Positions 1 to 9,391 of a stretch of 64,000 nt of DNA are shown piece after piece. Positions within the stretch are counted from its first letter, which is position 1; each line of letters starts with the position of its first letter. The stretch is from Ignavibacteriota bacterium. GTDB lineage: Bacteria; Bacteroidota; Ignavibacteria; Tepidaquicellales; OLB5. The DNA is taken from NCBI GenBank assembly GCA_003820375.1, contig RPQH01000004.1, forward strand, positions 1-64,000. Reading direction: 5' to 3'. Made by a program: the position numbers and the translations under genes. The notes under the pieces are model-generated. The model was not told the origin of the DNA. It worked only from the letters and a program-made list of their open reading frames with translations, and did not search any database.

Positions 1-1
1 A

Positions 2-154
2 TATTTCAATAAAGTTCTAAATTATAACCCCAGTGCTATAAGTATTATAAATAATTTGAAAAATAATACAAATAGTAAGCTTATTGATAATTTTGTTGAT
101 AACCATTCAATTAAGGAAAGATTGGTAAAAGAGTATAATAATAATAGAAAATAA
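2..154 (+). CDS. C-terminal end of an unknown protein (partial, cut by window start)
   Basis: An open frame runs from the window edge to a TAA at 152-154 and encodes about 50 residues rich in Asn, Lys and Ile, ending in ...RLVKEYNNNRK. It is too short for the ORF track and has no start in the window. It lies 34 bases before the next gene on the same strand, so the two may be co-transcribed. No family is recognisable from this tail. Confidence 0.5.
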   Translation, partial: YFNKVLNYNPSAISIINNLKNNTNSKLIDNFVDNHSIKERLVKEYNNNRK

Positions 155-188
155 TAAAAAAATTACGTTTAACTAAATTACTTAAAAA

Positions 189-3100
189 ATGAAGACAATT
201 TTAATATTAATTATCATATTAAGCTCGTCTATTATGGCTCAATTTTATCCCCGTAATGCATTAACTCCAAATCTTAAAGGGTCTGTTCAATACTCTGACG
301 AGATACAGTTTCAAATGTTAGTAAAAAAAATTATTAATGATTATGGAAGTTCATTTAAATATTTTGAAGAACTTCAAAAAGGATTATTTAAATTTGATAG
401 AATAGAAAAAAAAGGGTATTTTCTAAATATTATAAATGATAAAGGAGATATTGTTAAATCTATTCATCTATATAAGGAGCAATATGGTAATTCGTTTATA
501 TTGAATTACAATAAGAAAGAATTAGAAAAACACATCGATAATAATAAACTTTCATCAAGCATTGGAATACATCTACCAAATAGAGTAGAAACAATGATAG
601 AAAGAAATATTTTGAAGGATCAAATAATTATTCAAGTACAAGATTATAGAGATTTCAAAGTTTTTAATAAAAGCGTTGCTTTAGCTCATCTAGTTGACCA
701 AGATGAAATTGCAAGCCCGTTATATGAATTATTATTAGATTCTAAAATATTGCCATATTATGATTATGCACATAATCAATATAAACCGAAAGTAGTATCA
801 GTCGATCCATTAAAAAGTACTATAATCTATGGTGATCAAAATGTTGATCCTTATAGTGGTGAATATGTAAGTAAATATTATTGTACTTTAGGAGGCGGAA
901 ATAACAACGTAGCTTTTCCAACTTCAATAACGTATGGCAGGTCATATACAGTAGATAACTTCACTGTGTATCCAATATATGTTGCTGATCAAAATAACAG
1001 TAGAATTATAAAATCCAACTTCTTAATAAATAATACCAGTAACCAAACAGGTTATTTTGATGCTAATTCATTTCAAGTTGTTAGTGAAAATATTTATACA
1101 CCTTTTGACGTAGAATATTTTGAAGCTTCTTCAGAAAATAATGATAAAATTTGGGTAAGCGAGGATGTTGGTACGAGATCTATTATCTGCCTAAATGCTG
1201 ATGGCACCATTAATACAAAAATTAAGGGATTTAGGTATCCACCAAATCAACAAACTCAATATACATTTCCATTTGAGCCCGGTGCGAAAATACGTATTGC
1301 AATCTATAAACCTATGAACTGTTTTGCTTTTGTTTACTCTGTACCCGGTACGAGTCAACATGCTTACGACAATGAAATATGCACTTTTTTGTTAGATAGT
1401 AATGGTACACCCTTAAATATGTACAATGATTCAATTGTAATTGGCTGGAACGAACATTTTAATTCTGACTATCCGCTTACTTCTGTTAATTTTCAAAATA
1501 TTAATTACTGGACTGAATCATATCCATACATGTGGATCACAACCGGTGGATTTAATCCTTCAAGTCCTTACTACAATATGGTTCATGCATTTTGTATAAA
1601 CAGCTGTGCTAATTTTGGATATCTTGCTTCAACCGGAAGACCAAGAGGTTCCGATTGGTATTTTCATAACTTGTTAAATTCTGTTACCGGTTTAGGGTTT
1701 TATGACTTATTTACTATTGAAGAATGGGATGATAATTATGGTTTAAGGAAATATTATCCTTTTGCGGATATCCATTCAGATTATGTTACAAATTATTGCG
1801 ATGATAGTACAGATTGTTTATATTGGAAGGGCATGTTTACAAATGATTGTTTTGCTAAAATATGGGCGTACAGAAAAGTTAATCAAATAAATCCTTGGGA
1901 GCCGGTTGAAATTGAGCGTATAGATGGATTCAATCAAGCACCCGGAACATTTTCACCGGTTATATTCAGACTTAAAGGTGGTTTTTCAATGACTGTTGAT
2001 GACCCATTAGAAATTAAGCTCAAATTACCTTTAGAAGATTATATCTTAGGAAATGAAATTAAAATTATTGCTAGATTATATCCGGATTATGCACCTAACG
2101 CTACCGGAGATAGCACTTATAGAGAATACAATGTACACATTACCAAGAATTGCAATCCGCTAGCCGGTGGCTGCCCTTATTTATATGTAAACAATAGTAA
2201 TGGTTCGTATCAAGTTGATAACAATATCCTTCATCGTTCAGAATTTGATGAATACCAGAATCAGGATATAAGAGACCTGTATAAGCTGCAGGTGAACCCT
2301 TCAACTTTTAATAACGAAGTATCCGTAGCTGTCGTGGAAAATGAAGGAGACCAATGCTATTTTGACCAATTCAGAATGTACGTAATTGACCATCCGGAAG
2401 GCACAATAGCCGGCGTAACGGAAGATAATGCAGTTGTTGTCTATAATCCGTCTGATGTAATCTCAACTGATAGTGCGGTGCTTTCCAATATTTCGGGTTT
2501 TTCTGATATCACACATTTGATACAATATACATCTTCCAATGGTGTAAATGCTTTTGCTGAAGACAGCACTTATGCTCATTATCCTTTCCCCGGTTTGCTG
2601 AAAAGCAATAAAAGGCAAAATGAAACGTCAAGCATTATTCGAAATATTGATATAAGTAAAAGTAATGATAAAAACGCCAAACAGGATTTGAGAAATGAAG
2701 AAAAACAGAGCAACGCAATTTCTGATTTGCAAAAATTTCAAGGAATAAACAATAATTCGGCTAACCGTACAGCGACACGAATTGCCCTGATAGCGTACAT
2801 TGGTAACTTAGATACTCTGGTTCCAACAGGTCAAAAAAATTGGGCAGCTGATATTACAGCATCTTCGTATGATCTGATTCCGCAAACATTTACCGGTAAA
2901 TTTGCCCGGCGGGAAAAGATGTCTGAAGTTATACTGCCTCTGTTTTCGTTCTCAGCTGGGATTGGGAGTTATGTTAATGATTTGAAACTGAACTGGACAA
3001 ATAATGCAAAGCTCAAATATCTTGCTATAGTGCCAATTGATGTAAACTATAGTACCACAGAGATTCCACTCATAGAGGCAATCCATACGACCGACGGAAA

Positions 3101-3563
3101 CGTATATGATAATTTATCGGATATGGATAGTTGGTATTCAGAGTTAGATTCAACTGCAATAATCAAATTAAAATTTTCGACTGCAAGCTTATCAGATCCG
3201 CCGCTAAACTATGTCAGGGATTATATTTTTGAGACAAATGGAAGATACGCAGTTAATCGCACCAAAGACTATTTACATGTTTCGGGAAATCAAATACCGT
3301 TAACGAACAAGCTGTACAATAATTATCCCAATCCTTTTAATCCTTCGACAGACATAAAATATGAAATAAATAAGAATGTAATGGTAAAACTCGTAATCTA
3401 TAACATACTGGGTCAGGAAGTGAAAACGTTGGTTAATGAACTAAAAAAGGCGGGGAGCTATAAAGTAAAATTTGATGGTTCAAACCTGGCAAGCGGCGTT
3501 TATTTTTACCGGCTTGAAGCGGGAGATTTTGTTGAAGCAAAAAAAATGGTATTGGTTAAGTAA
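189..3563 (+). CDS. Large secreted protein with T9SS type A sorting domain
   Basis: 1124 aa. Residues 1-18 form a signal peptide (MKTILILIIILSSSIMAQ), so the protein is exported to the periplasm. The last 80 or so residues are a type IX secretion sorting domain: NNYPNPFNPSTDIKYEI, then GQEVKTLVNELKKAGSYKVKFD, then LASGVYFYRLEAGDFVEAKKMVLVK. In the families that carry this domain it directs passage across the outer membrane and surface attachment or release. The body (about 20-1030) has no motif I recognise; it is rich in Asn, Tyr and Ser with scattered Cys and could be a beta-rich surface protein. This is typical host-lineage (Ignavibacteria) content rather than island cargo. The ATG at 189 follows an A-rich stretch with no clear ribosome binding site. 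Confidence 0.9.
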   Translation: MKTILILIIILSSSIMAQFYPRNALTPNLKGSVQYSDEIQFQMLVKKIINDYGSSFKYFEELQKGLFKFDRIEKKGYFLNIINDKGDIVKSIHLYKEQYGNSFILNYNKKELEKHIDNNKLSSSIGIHLPNRVETMIERNILKDQIIIQVQDYRDFKVFNKSVALAHLVDQDEIASPLYELLLDSKILPYYDYAHNQYKPKVVSVDPLKSTIIYGDQNVDPYSGEYVSKYYCTLGGGNNNVAFPTSITYGRSYTVDNFTVYPIYVADQNNSRIIKSNFLINNTSNQTGYFDANSFQVVSENIYTPFDVEYFEASSENNDKIWVSEDVGTRSIICLNADGTINTKIKGFRYPPNQQTQYTFPFEPGAKIRIAIYKPMNCFAFVYSVPGTSQHAYDNEICTFLLDSNGTPLNMYNDSIVIGWNEHFNSDYPLTSVNFQNINYWTESYPYMWITTGGFNPSSPYYNMVHAFCINSCANFGYLASTGRPRGSDWYFHNLLNSVTGLGFYDLFTIEEWDDNYGLRKYYPFADIHSDYVTNYCDDSTDCLYWKGMFTNDCFAKIWAYRKVNQINPWEPVEIERIDGFNQAPGTFSPVIFRLKGGFSMTVDDPLEIKLKLPLEDYILGNEIKIIARLYPDYAPNATGDSTYREYNVHITKNCNPLAGGCPYLYVNNSNGSYQVDNNILHRSEFDEYQNQDIRDLYKLQVNPSTFNNEVSVAVVENEGDQCYFDQFRMYVIDHPEGTIAGVTEDNAVVVYNPSDVISTDSAVLSNISGFSDITHLIQYTSSNGVNAFAEDSTYAHYPFPGLLKSNKRQNETSSIIRNIDISKSNDKNAKQDLRNEEKQSNAISDLQKFQGINNNSANRTATRIALIAYIGNLDTLVPTGQKNWAADITASSYDLIPQTFTGKFARREKMSEVILPLFSFSAGIGSYVNDLKLNWTNNAKLKYLAIVPIDVNYSTTEIPLIEAIHTTDGNVYDNLSDMDSWYSELDSTAIIKLKFSTASLSDPPLNYVRDYIFETNGRYAVNRTKDYLHVSGNQIPLTNKLYNNYPNPFNPSTDIKYEINKNVMVKLVIYNILGQEVKTLVNELKKAGSYKVKFDGSNLASGVYFYRLEAGDFVEAKKMVLVK

Positions 3564-3608
3564 ACTTTTTTTTCACCCCAAAAACCCGATAAAAGAAACA
3601 GATAAACT

Positions 3609-3642
3609 AAAAGAGGCTGCTTAACATAAGGCAGCCTCTTTA
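3609..3642. terminator. Bidirectional Rho-independent terminator
   Basis: AAAGAGGCTGC and GGCAGCCTCTTT form a near-perfect stem around a 9-base AT-rich loop. It lies between two converging genes, with A-runs before and T-runs after, so it can serve both. Confidence 0.85.
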
Positions 3643-3692
3643 ATCATATACAAATTTATTGTATACAAAATGTCTTAATGGTTAGGATTACA

Positions 3693-4103
3693 TTATCTGC
3701 TGTAGGCTGTTACAGTGACAGCCTGGTAGCTGCTGCCGTTCCAGTAAAATTGCCTTGAGCCGTAGTAATAGGCATCATAGGCTTCGGCTCTGTAGATTCC
3801 AGTGGGCAGCCCTAAGCCCTGCCAGTAAAACGATATAAGCCCCCTATCACCCGTTATACCCTGAAATATAGGCGTGCTGCTTGTGTCAAAATAGACCTTC
3901 ACCGTAGCGCTGTCAAACAAGACCGAATCCTGGACTGTGTATTTATAAGCTGTGACATCTAAATAGCAGTTTGAACAGCCGTCTGTCTGGCTGCCCATTG
4001 TTAATGATTCTTTGTTTCCATTAACAGCCGTATCTGTACAGCAATATAAAAAGATAAGCGAAATGATAAACGTGCTTAGTGCTGTGATTCGTGTTAGCTT
4101 CAT
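3693..4103 (-). CDS. Small predicted lipoprotein of unknown function
   Basis: 136 aa. The N-terminus has Lys/Arg, a hydrophobic stretch (LSTFIISLIFLY) and then CC, which resembles a lipobox with a lipidated Cys near residue 21-22. The mature part is short, rich in Tyr, Thr and Ser, and carries CSNCYLDVTAYKYTVQDSVLFDSATVKVYFD, which suggests a small beta-sandwich (Ig-like or carboxypeptidase-regulatory-like) domain; that fold is inference. It converges on the T9SS gene across a shared terminator. No partner genes are visible. Confidence 0.6.
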   Translation of the reverse strand: MKLTRITALSTFIISLIFLYCCTDTAVNGNKESLTMGSQTDGCSNCYLDVTAYKYTVQDSVLFDSATVKVYFDTSSTPIFQGITGDRGLISFYWQGLGLPTGIYRAEAYDAYYYGSRQFYWNGSSYQAVTVTAYSR

Positions 4104-4405
4104 TGGTGTACCCTTTCTTTTTTAAAGATTTAGTAATAAAAGCTTTCTATCAATAAATGCCGGAAAGAAAAAGCAGTTCAGTATGATGCGGATAGAGTAA
4201 ATTACTGATTAATTATTGAAATAACAACGCTTTATGTCGTAAAGTAACGCCTTGAAAGAAGTGCCTTGCAAATAAAACAAAAAACGGGTTTGTCAGCAAT
4301 GGCTACCGGATTTTATTTTTATCGTGGGATTATATCAAAATGATTAAAGGAACCTATTTTGTAGAAACTCTGTTGAAAAGTAACTAAGAAAATACAGGTA
4401 AAAAT
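4104..4405. other. Intergenic region, no gene seen
   Basis: About 300 bases between divergent genes. No convincing ORF, RNA gene or strong hairpin. Promoters for both neighbours should lie here, but I could not find an exact TTTG-N20-TAnnTTTG match. Confidence 0.4.
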
Positions 4406-5608
4406 TTGAATTTTATAAACCAAACACAAAGAAACTCTCTTAATCCTTTATTGTTAAATATAGTATCGTATAGGAAATCGGGGTTAAGTTTAAATCATAT
4501 TGTTGGTTGTTCCCTAAATTGTGCATATTGTGTAAGACATTTTTTCGACAATTTTGAAATGAAAGAGCCACATATGCTTTGCACTGACGAGGAAGCAGTA
4601 AATCAACTAGTAAATCACAAATTCTTTATATCTAATATCACTCCAATTCAAATTTTCAACAGAGCAACAGATCCATTTTTAAGAAATGTAAAAATACACA
4701 CACATGAGATATTGCGTATGCTTGACGAATTGGGGTTAAAAAATACAGTACTAGTTATTACTCGAGCGAAAGTAACAAAAACGGATATGGAGCAATTAGA
4801 AAAATTGAAAAATTTGAACTTATCGCTTCTTGTTACATATTCTGGAATAATTGATCAACGAATTGAGCCTATTGCCAAGAGTAGAATTACAGAAAAATCA
4901 ATTGTAAATATTGCAACCTATAAAAAGAAAACTAAACTAATTCTCTATTGGCGCCCAATAGTTGCGGGTTGGAATGATGATAACGCAAGCTTCGCTAGAG
5001 TATTTAATGTTGCTCAATATGCAGATTCAATCGTCTATACTGGCTATTATCATAGACCTGAAAATTATGCCTATTTACAAAAAATCGGTTTGGAAATACA
5101 ATATAATGATGAATTCGCTAGAAGAAAATTTCTACCAAAGGAGCTTGAAAACAAAATCTTAGCAGCGTATAATGAGTCCAAATTGAAAGTGCCATTATTT
5201 AGAAAAACTTCTTGTGGTGTTGTATTTGCTCAAAAATTACCTGACTATAATGGCCATTGGGGTGTAAATGAGATTTGTAACATATGCCCCCTTGAACAAC
5301 AAAAAATTTGTTGGAAACACTATAAAATGCCCACAAAAAATGAATTTCAGAAACTACTGGATAGATATAACTATAATTCTAAGTTTCTAATTGAGGGTGG
5401 ACACATATGGACAGAGAATTTAGGAGAAGAGAGACGTTATCATTTGCAACATATATTAGGTTACCAAATATGGGATATTGAAAAGCCACATTTTAGAAAT
5501 CAACATGGTAGATCTCCTTTTGGTCAATTACAAAATGAAGAACAAAAAAGCGAGTATGAGAAATTAAAGATCAAATTTAACAACGAAGTGATAAATGATG
5601 ATGATTAA
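4406..5608 (+). CDS. Radical SAM protein, spore-photoproduct-lyase-like group
   Basis: 400 aa from a TTG start preceded by an AGGT element. The radical SAM cluster motif CxxxCxxC is at residues 35-42 (GCSLNCAYC), followed by a patterned TIM-barrel region (PIQIFNRATDPFL, NTVLVITRAK, LSLLVTYSG) like SplB/Rv2578c-type proteins. A second Cys group near residues 280-300 (CGVVF...CNICPLEQQKICW) could bind another Fe-S cluster. Members of this superfamily cleave SAM to make a 5'-deoxyadenosyl radical; the substrate here is unknown, and DNA repair is only a possibility. The stop overlaps the following exonuclease gene by 14 bases, so the two are one operon and probably work on the same nucleic acid. 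Confidence 0.8.
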   Translation: MNFINQTQRNSLNPLLLNIVSYRKSGLSLNHIVGCSLNCAYCVRHFFDNFEMKEPHMLCTDEEAVNQLVNHKFFISNITPIQIFNRATDPFLRNVKIHTHEILRMLDELGLKNTVLVITRAKVTKTDMEQLEKLKNLNLSLLVTYSGIIDQRIEPIAKSRITEKSIVNIATYKKKTKLILYWRPIVAGWNDDNASFARVFNVAQYADSIVYTGYYHRPENYAYLQKIGLEIQYNDEFARRKFLPKELENKILAAYNESKLKVPLFRKTSCGVVFAQKLPDYNGHWGVNEICNICPLEQQKICWKHYKMPTKNEFQKLLDRYNYNSKFLIEGGHIWTENLGEERRYHLQHILGYQIWDIEKPHFRNQHGRSPFGQLQNEEQKSEYEKLKIKFNNEVINDDD

Positions 5609-6245
5609 AAAAGACAATTTTCATTTGCCATGGTGGAAATCAAAATTTATAGTGCTTGACCTTGAAGGTACTGGAGCACAACATAAGGAGAATGAGGGAA
5701 TAGTTGAGATTGCAGCAATTGAAATAAACGAGAAGAAACTAACTAAAAACTTTTATTACAAACTCATTAACCCTCAAATTGATGTACCGCCAATGATATC
5801 AAGAATCCATGGATTAAAGAATAAAGACTTGGAACACGAACCAATCTTCGATGAAATTAAGATCGATCTATTTAATTTTATCAATAATAAAATTCTAGTT
5901 GGACATAATGTTAATATTGATTATCGTTTATTAAAAATAAAAATGCCTAATTATGAACCGCCATTGATATTAGATACAAAAAAATTATCAAAACATTTTT
6001 GGGGTGACACATCAAAACACGGTCTAGATGACTTAATAAAAAGATTTCATATACAAAACGAATTGAAAGATTTACCAATTAAAAGAAATAGGCATAGTGC
6101 GTTTTACGATGCTTATGCTACAGGAGTAGTCTTTCTAAATATTCTAAAAGAAAAGTTCCCTGATAATACATCACTTAAAATAGTAGCTAACATTTGTAGC
6201 ATGCAACCAAAGTCAAATAAATATGATCAAACTGCTTTATTCTAA
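5595..6245 (+). CDS. DEDDh 3'-5' exonuclease (DnaQ/RNase T-like)
   Basis: 216 aa. ExoI motif FIVLDLEGTG gives Asp22 and Glu24; ExoII is in VGHNVNIDYRLL; ExoIII is HSAFYDAYATG with the His-x4-Asp typical of the DEDDh class. The length fits a stand-alone DnaQ-like exonuclease domain. It overlaps the radical SAM gene upstream by 14 bases and ends 4 bases before a decayed element fragment. Inference: it trims DNA or RNA in concert with the radical SAM enzyme, as repair or as anti-phage activity. It could also be an isolated proofreading-type exonuclease of mobile-element origin. Confidence 0.85.
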   Translation: MMMIKKDNFHLPWWKSKFIVLDLEGTGAQHKENEGIVEIAAIEINEKKLTKNFYYKLINPQIDVPPMISRIHGLKNKDLEHEPIFDEIKIDLFNFINNKILVGHNVNIDYRLLKIKMPNYEPPLILDTKKLSKHFWGDTSKHGLDDLIKRFHIQNELKDLPIKRNRHSAFYDAYATGVVFLNILKEKFPDNTSLKIVANICSMQPKSNKYDQTALF

Positions 6246-6249
6246 AGAA

Positions 6250-6450
6250 TTATAAACTCTTAAGGGATAATGCTAACAGTGACGCTAATTGGGAAAATCC
6301 TAGCAAGACGTTACGCAGGACATCAAAAGGATTAATGGTCACAATAACTGATGTTTTATTTAGAAGCTGGAATGCATTGTAGAATAGTCTAACAAAGCTT
6401 TTGGGGATAAACCAACTCCTATTCGCGTTAAACAAGCTATTTATAAAACG
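6250..6450 (-). pseudogene. Decayed partial copy of the downstream TOPRIM/primase-like gene
   Basis: The 61-aa ORF reads RSWFIPKSFVRLFYNAFQLL, which aligns with ESWFFPKGFVRPLWNVHRLT of the 266-aa gene next to it, and continues with VIVTINPFDVLR against VIVTTDPFDALR and SQLASLLA against PQVASLLA. The copy lacks both ends and has no credible start. It covers only the TOPRIM core and lies on the same strand as the intact gene, so it marks an old duplication or recombination scar at the left end of the mobile module. Confidence 0.75.
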
Positions 6451-6609
6451 AAACTAACTTCCCTCTTAAGACAGCAATGCTTGAATTCTTATACTTTCGG
6501 ACGACCTGCTCTTTTCCTACTGTTCTCTCCCGGGTATTTAGATACTCAAGAAAAAGAATCAGTATTAAGAATAGAAAATAAAGAGCCCTAATTTTAGGAC
6601 TCTTTAACA

Positions 6610-7410
6610 TTAAGTAGGTTTGATCAACTTTATAAGGTCTTCGTCTGTTAAATCCTTTAGCGGTTTTATAAGTGGTGGAGCTTTTATAAAGCTTGTTTTA
6701 TACAAGCGATTGACGATATTTTCAGGCTTCTCATGAAATAACAAAATATACTTGAATTTCTTAAGCTCGTCTTCCTGCTCGGCCGTCATGGACTGAGCAA
6801 GTAGCGAAGCGACCTGTGGCAGATCTAATGAAATAATCCGCAGTGCATCAAACGGGTCTGTCGTTACGATGACCGCTTTTTTATCGGTCAGCCGGTGAAC
6901 GTTCCACAGGGGGCGGACAAAACCCTTAGGAAAAAACCAGCTTTCATCTTCTTTCTTATAACCGATATAGCCGATGTGAGTGCCTGAGTGGTCATGCATC
7001 TTAAAAGCAATTCGTCCGGCGACGATGCTTCGCTGCTTGACATAGCCGATGTCATAAGCGCGGGCGACTTCTGCAGAAATACCCCGTTCGCCGATGTACT
7101 TGTCCCATTCAAGCTTGAGCGTTGGCAAATCACGCTTGGGCTCTTTGGACTTTGTCAGAAACTGCTTTTTTAATTCAAGAGCGGCTTGCCTGAGCTCGAT
7201 GCTTTTATAGTATGCTAAGAAATTTATGGGCGAGCCTTTGACCGCCTCGTTTTTCGGCATGAAGAACAGGTTCTTATCGATGTTGACAATAAAGCCGTCG
7301 CCATGCAGTTCTCTTCCTTTTTGCTTATAGGGAACATTCAGGGCGTCTAAAAGATCCTGAAACAAGACTGCTTTTGAGATTTCAGAAAAGTTTAAAAATT
7401 CTTTTGACAA
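6610..7410 (-). CDS. TOPRIM/primase-like protein of a mobile element
   Basis: 266 aa. The N-terminal 80 residues (VLFQDLLDALNVPYKQKGRELHGDGFIVN...SPINFLAYY) resemble the region preceding the catalytic core in plasmid DnaG-like primases, but the CHC2 zinc cysteines are missing. The middle part, HIGYIGYKKEDESWFFPKGFVRPLWNV then AVIVTTDPFDALRI, fits a reduced TOPRIM fold where the DPFDAL Asp may stand in the acidic motif. Related proteins on plasmids prime lagging-strand synthesis after transfer; here the loss of zinc ligands makes the activity uncertain. It reads toward its own decayed copy. Confidence 0.6.
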   Translation of the reverse strand: MSKEFLNFSEISKAVLFQDLLDALNVPYKQKGRELHGDGFIVNIDKNLFFMPKNEAVKGSPINFLAYYKSIELRQAALELKKQFLTKSKEPKRDLPTLKLEWDKYIGERGISAEVARAYDIGYVKQRSIVAGRIAFKMHDHSGTHIGYIGYKKEDESWFFPKGFVRPLWNVHRLTDKKAVIVTTDPFDALRIISLDLPQVASLLAQSMTAEQEDELKKFKYILLFHEKPENIVNRLYKTSFIKAPPLIKPLKDLTDEDLIKLIKPT

Positions 7411-7531
7411 GGTACAACTCCTTCTAAATAGTTAAGTATTAACTATATCATACCATATATTTTAGAGCTTGGGAAATCGATTGAACTATTATTTTAAAAT
7501 ATATTATACTTGTAATAATTATTTTAAAAAA

Positions 7532-7918
7532 ATGGATTTAAAGAAAGCTTCAAAATATTTATCAGACTTTATTACTATTGGCAATAACATTTTTAAAAAG
7601 AGCAAGATTAATTTTGTAGGAATCGAACATGACAGCGATAATAAGGTTTCAATAAAAATTGAAAAGGGTATAGGTAAAAGCATAAATGTCAAATTTGATA
7701 CTTTAGAAAAAGCAGAGCAAGAATTAAGAAGGATTGAAGAGGAATTAGATAAAAATTCTTTTGGTAAAGAGATTTCAAAAGCTAACTTATACGAAATGCC
7801 TAAAGAATACTTGGAACGAATACGCGATGCCACAAGTGATGAAGAAATCTTACAAGTATTTCGGGATTATGATAATTATAGAGTGTATATAAGCTCTATG
7901 GATTCGAAAAAAAATTAA
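7532..7918 (+). CDS. Hypothetical AT-rich accessory protein
   Basis: 128 aa from the ATG at 7532; the ORF track starts earlier at a TTG (7469), but the extra residues (GNRLNYYFKIYYTCNNYF) look non-coding. The protein is charged and probably helical: KKASKYLSDFITIGNNIFKK, then KAEQELRRIEEELDKNSFGKE, then ERIRDATSDEEILQVFRDYDNYRVYISSMD. No family recognised. Base composition is much lower in GC than the mobile-element genes on both sides, so it is likely cargo. A hairpin terminator follows directly. Confidence 0.55.
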   Translation: MDLKKASKYLSDFITIGNNIFKKSKINFVGIEHDSDNKVSIKIEKGIGKSINVKFDTLEKAEQELRRIEEELDKNSFGKEISKANLYEMPKEYLERIRDATSDEEILQVFRDYDNYRVYISSMDSKKN

Positions 7919-7921
7919 CGC

Positions 7922-7955
7922 AAAAGGCTAGCAACTAATGATGCTAACCTTTTCT
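7922..7955 (+). terminator. Rho-independent terminator
   Basis: AAAAGGCTAGCA pairs with TGCTAACCTTTT (one mismatch) around an 8-base loop, ending in TTTTCTT directly after the stop of the 128-aa gene. Confidence 0.7.
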
Positions 7956-8158
7956 TACAAGTAAGCTGCAAGAATGATACAGAAGTTTGTTTACGACTCA
8001 ACTCCTGTCTCACTCCAATGACTGCCGGAGTCGTCTTCATATCCTCTCTAGTTACGGATTACCGTTACCCTTATAGGGACGATCAGATATGAATAACAGC
8101 TGTCATTGGCAATCGGACATATGCCCTGCGTATTGCCGCGGCCTACTATCTTAGTATA

Positions 8159-9391
8159 TCAATAATTAACCCACTCGTCACCAAGAAAATCAAGTTTCGT
8201 ATCTTGCTTCTCAATTTCTTGGGCTTTCGGAATGTCGATATCCGGGACCTCGTCGATTTTTGGCGGATAGGTTTCGATTAATGAGTTATGGGTGCCGATT
8301 CGTATCCAGGCATTATATTTGGGCAGATTGAACAGTTCAGGCGCTTTGACTTCGAATATGGGAGCAAAGCGGCGGGCTTCCTCATCGCCGCAGCGAAAGC
8401 AAATCGACGTGCCAACATTGCCGAACACGGCCCCGAGTATATCCCGCGGGATTTGCTGAAAGTTTTGGTGGGCTAAGGTAAAGCCGACACGTGAGGCACG
8501 GCTGCGGGCAAGCAAATCTGAAAATAAATCCGACACGACGATTTGAAATTCATCGACGTAGACTAATAGGGGCTTTTGCTTTCTTTGGGCAAACTCGCAG
8601 TATGACAAGACAGCATAGACGATTAAGTTAGACAGATAAATCCGGGAGTTTCTGTTCATACGTGAGGTGTCAACCAATACTGACTCCCCTTTTTCAACAA
8701 TACCTGAGATATCAAGCTCGTTTTTGCCGATGACAAAATCCCTCATCTCGCCATTTGAGATCTCAAGCAGGCGGGATGCGACCCGCTGGGCACAATCGAT
8801 CTTAATCCGGTTCTTGCTCCCCGGGCCGTCGAATTCCTCCCAATAGATACGCTCGCTGCTGCCGGCGGGCAGTTCGTTTTTTAACTCTTTTCTGACAGCG
8901 GCGTACAATAAGAAATTGGTCAGATACTCCAAGTTTTTGTTTCTCTCCCGGGTGATTGATTTCATGGCCATGCCGATGATTTCTCTCATCAAAACCGTGC
9001 TTTCCGGATTTGACGATGTCAGAGTGATCAATACGTCAAGAATCTGGATAAACTCTTGAATCAGATTATCAAGCTTATAGCCTTCCTTGTGCAGGGGATT
9101 GATAACGACCGGACTCTCAATAGAAACGTAGTGGACCTTGGATTTGTCTTTTGCCAGATAATAAAGCTTTTTTACGCTCTCCCCTTTAGGATCGATATAG
9201 ATTACGGATATGCCACGGTTTAGGTCGTGCAAAGCCATGTGTTCCATCAAGGCGGACTTGCCCATGCCGGTCTTGCCGACTATATAGGCATGCTCATAGC
9301 GGTCTTTTAATTCGAATATATCGGGCGATTCGAGGCTAAAATCCTGCAAGAAGCCAAGACTTAGGTTATATGAGTTTTTTCCATTCGCCAT
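8159..9391 (-). CDS. VirD4/TraD-like ATPase of a conjugative or mobilizable element
   Basis: About 410 aa from ATG 9391; the longer ORF reading adds 28 residues that overlap the upstream gene. Walker A is YIVGKTGMGKS (residues 39-46), followed by ISVIYIDPKGE, and Walker B is PLLVYVDEFQ; FTLAHQNFQQIP is the conserved sensor region of HerA/FtsK/TraD-type ATPases. No N-terminal membrane segment, unlike classical coupling proteins, so it may dock on the two membrane proteins encoded upstream. Expected role: hexameric pump that passes DNA-protein complexes to the transfer channel. The start overlaps the upstream gene by 26 bases, so this is the last gene of a translationally coupled operon. Confidence 0.85.
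   Translation of the reverse strand: MANGKNSYNLSLGFLQDFSLESPDIFELKDRYEHAYIVGKTGMGKSALMEHMALHDLNRGISVIYIDPKGESVKKLYYLAKDKSKVHYVSIESPVVINPLHKEGYKLDNLIQEFIQILDVLITLTSSNPESTVLMREIIGMAMKSITRERNKNLEYLTNFLLYAAVRKELKNELPAGSSERIYWEEFDGPGSKNRIKIDCAQRVASRLLEISNGEMRDFVIGKNELDISGIVEKGESVLVDTSRMNRNSRIYLSNLIVYAVLSYCEFAQRKQKPLLVYVDEFQIVVSDLFSDLLARSRASRVGFTLAHQNFQQIPRDILGAVFGNVGTSICFRCGDEEARRFAPIFEVKAPELFNLPKYNAWIRIGTHNSLIETYPPKIDEVPDIDIPKAQEIEKQDTKLDFLGDEWVNY

Noticed and set aside
8288-8476. Plus-strand ORFs inside the GC-richer transfer genes (also 6988, 9451, 10264, 10774, 10967, 16885)
   Set aside because: Shadows of conserved minus-strand genes with recognised motifs.
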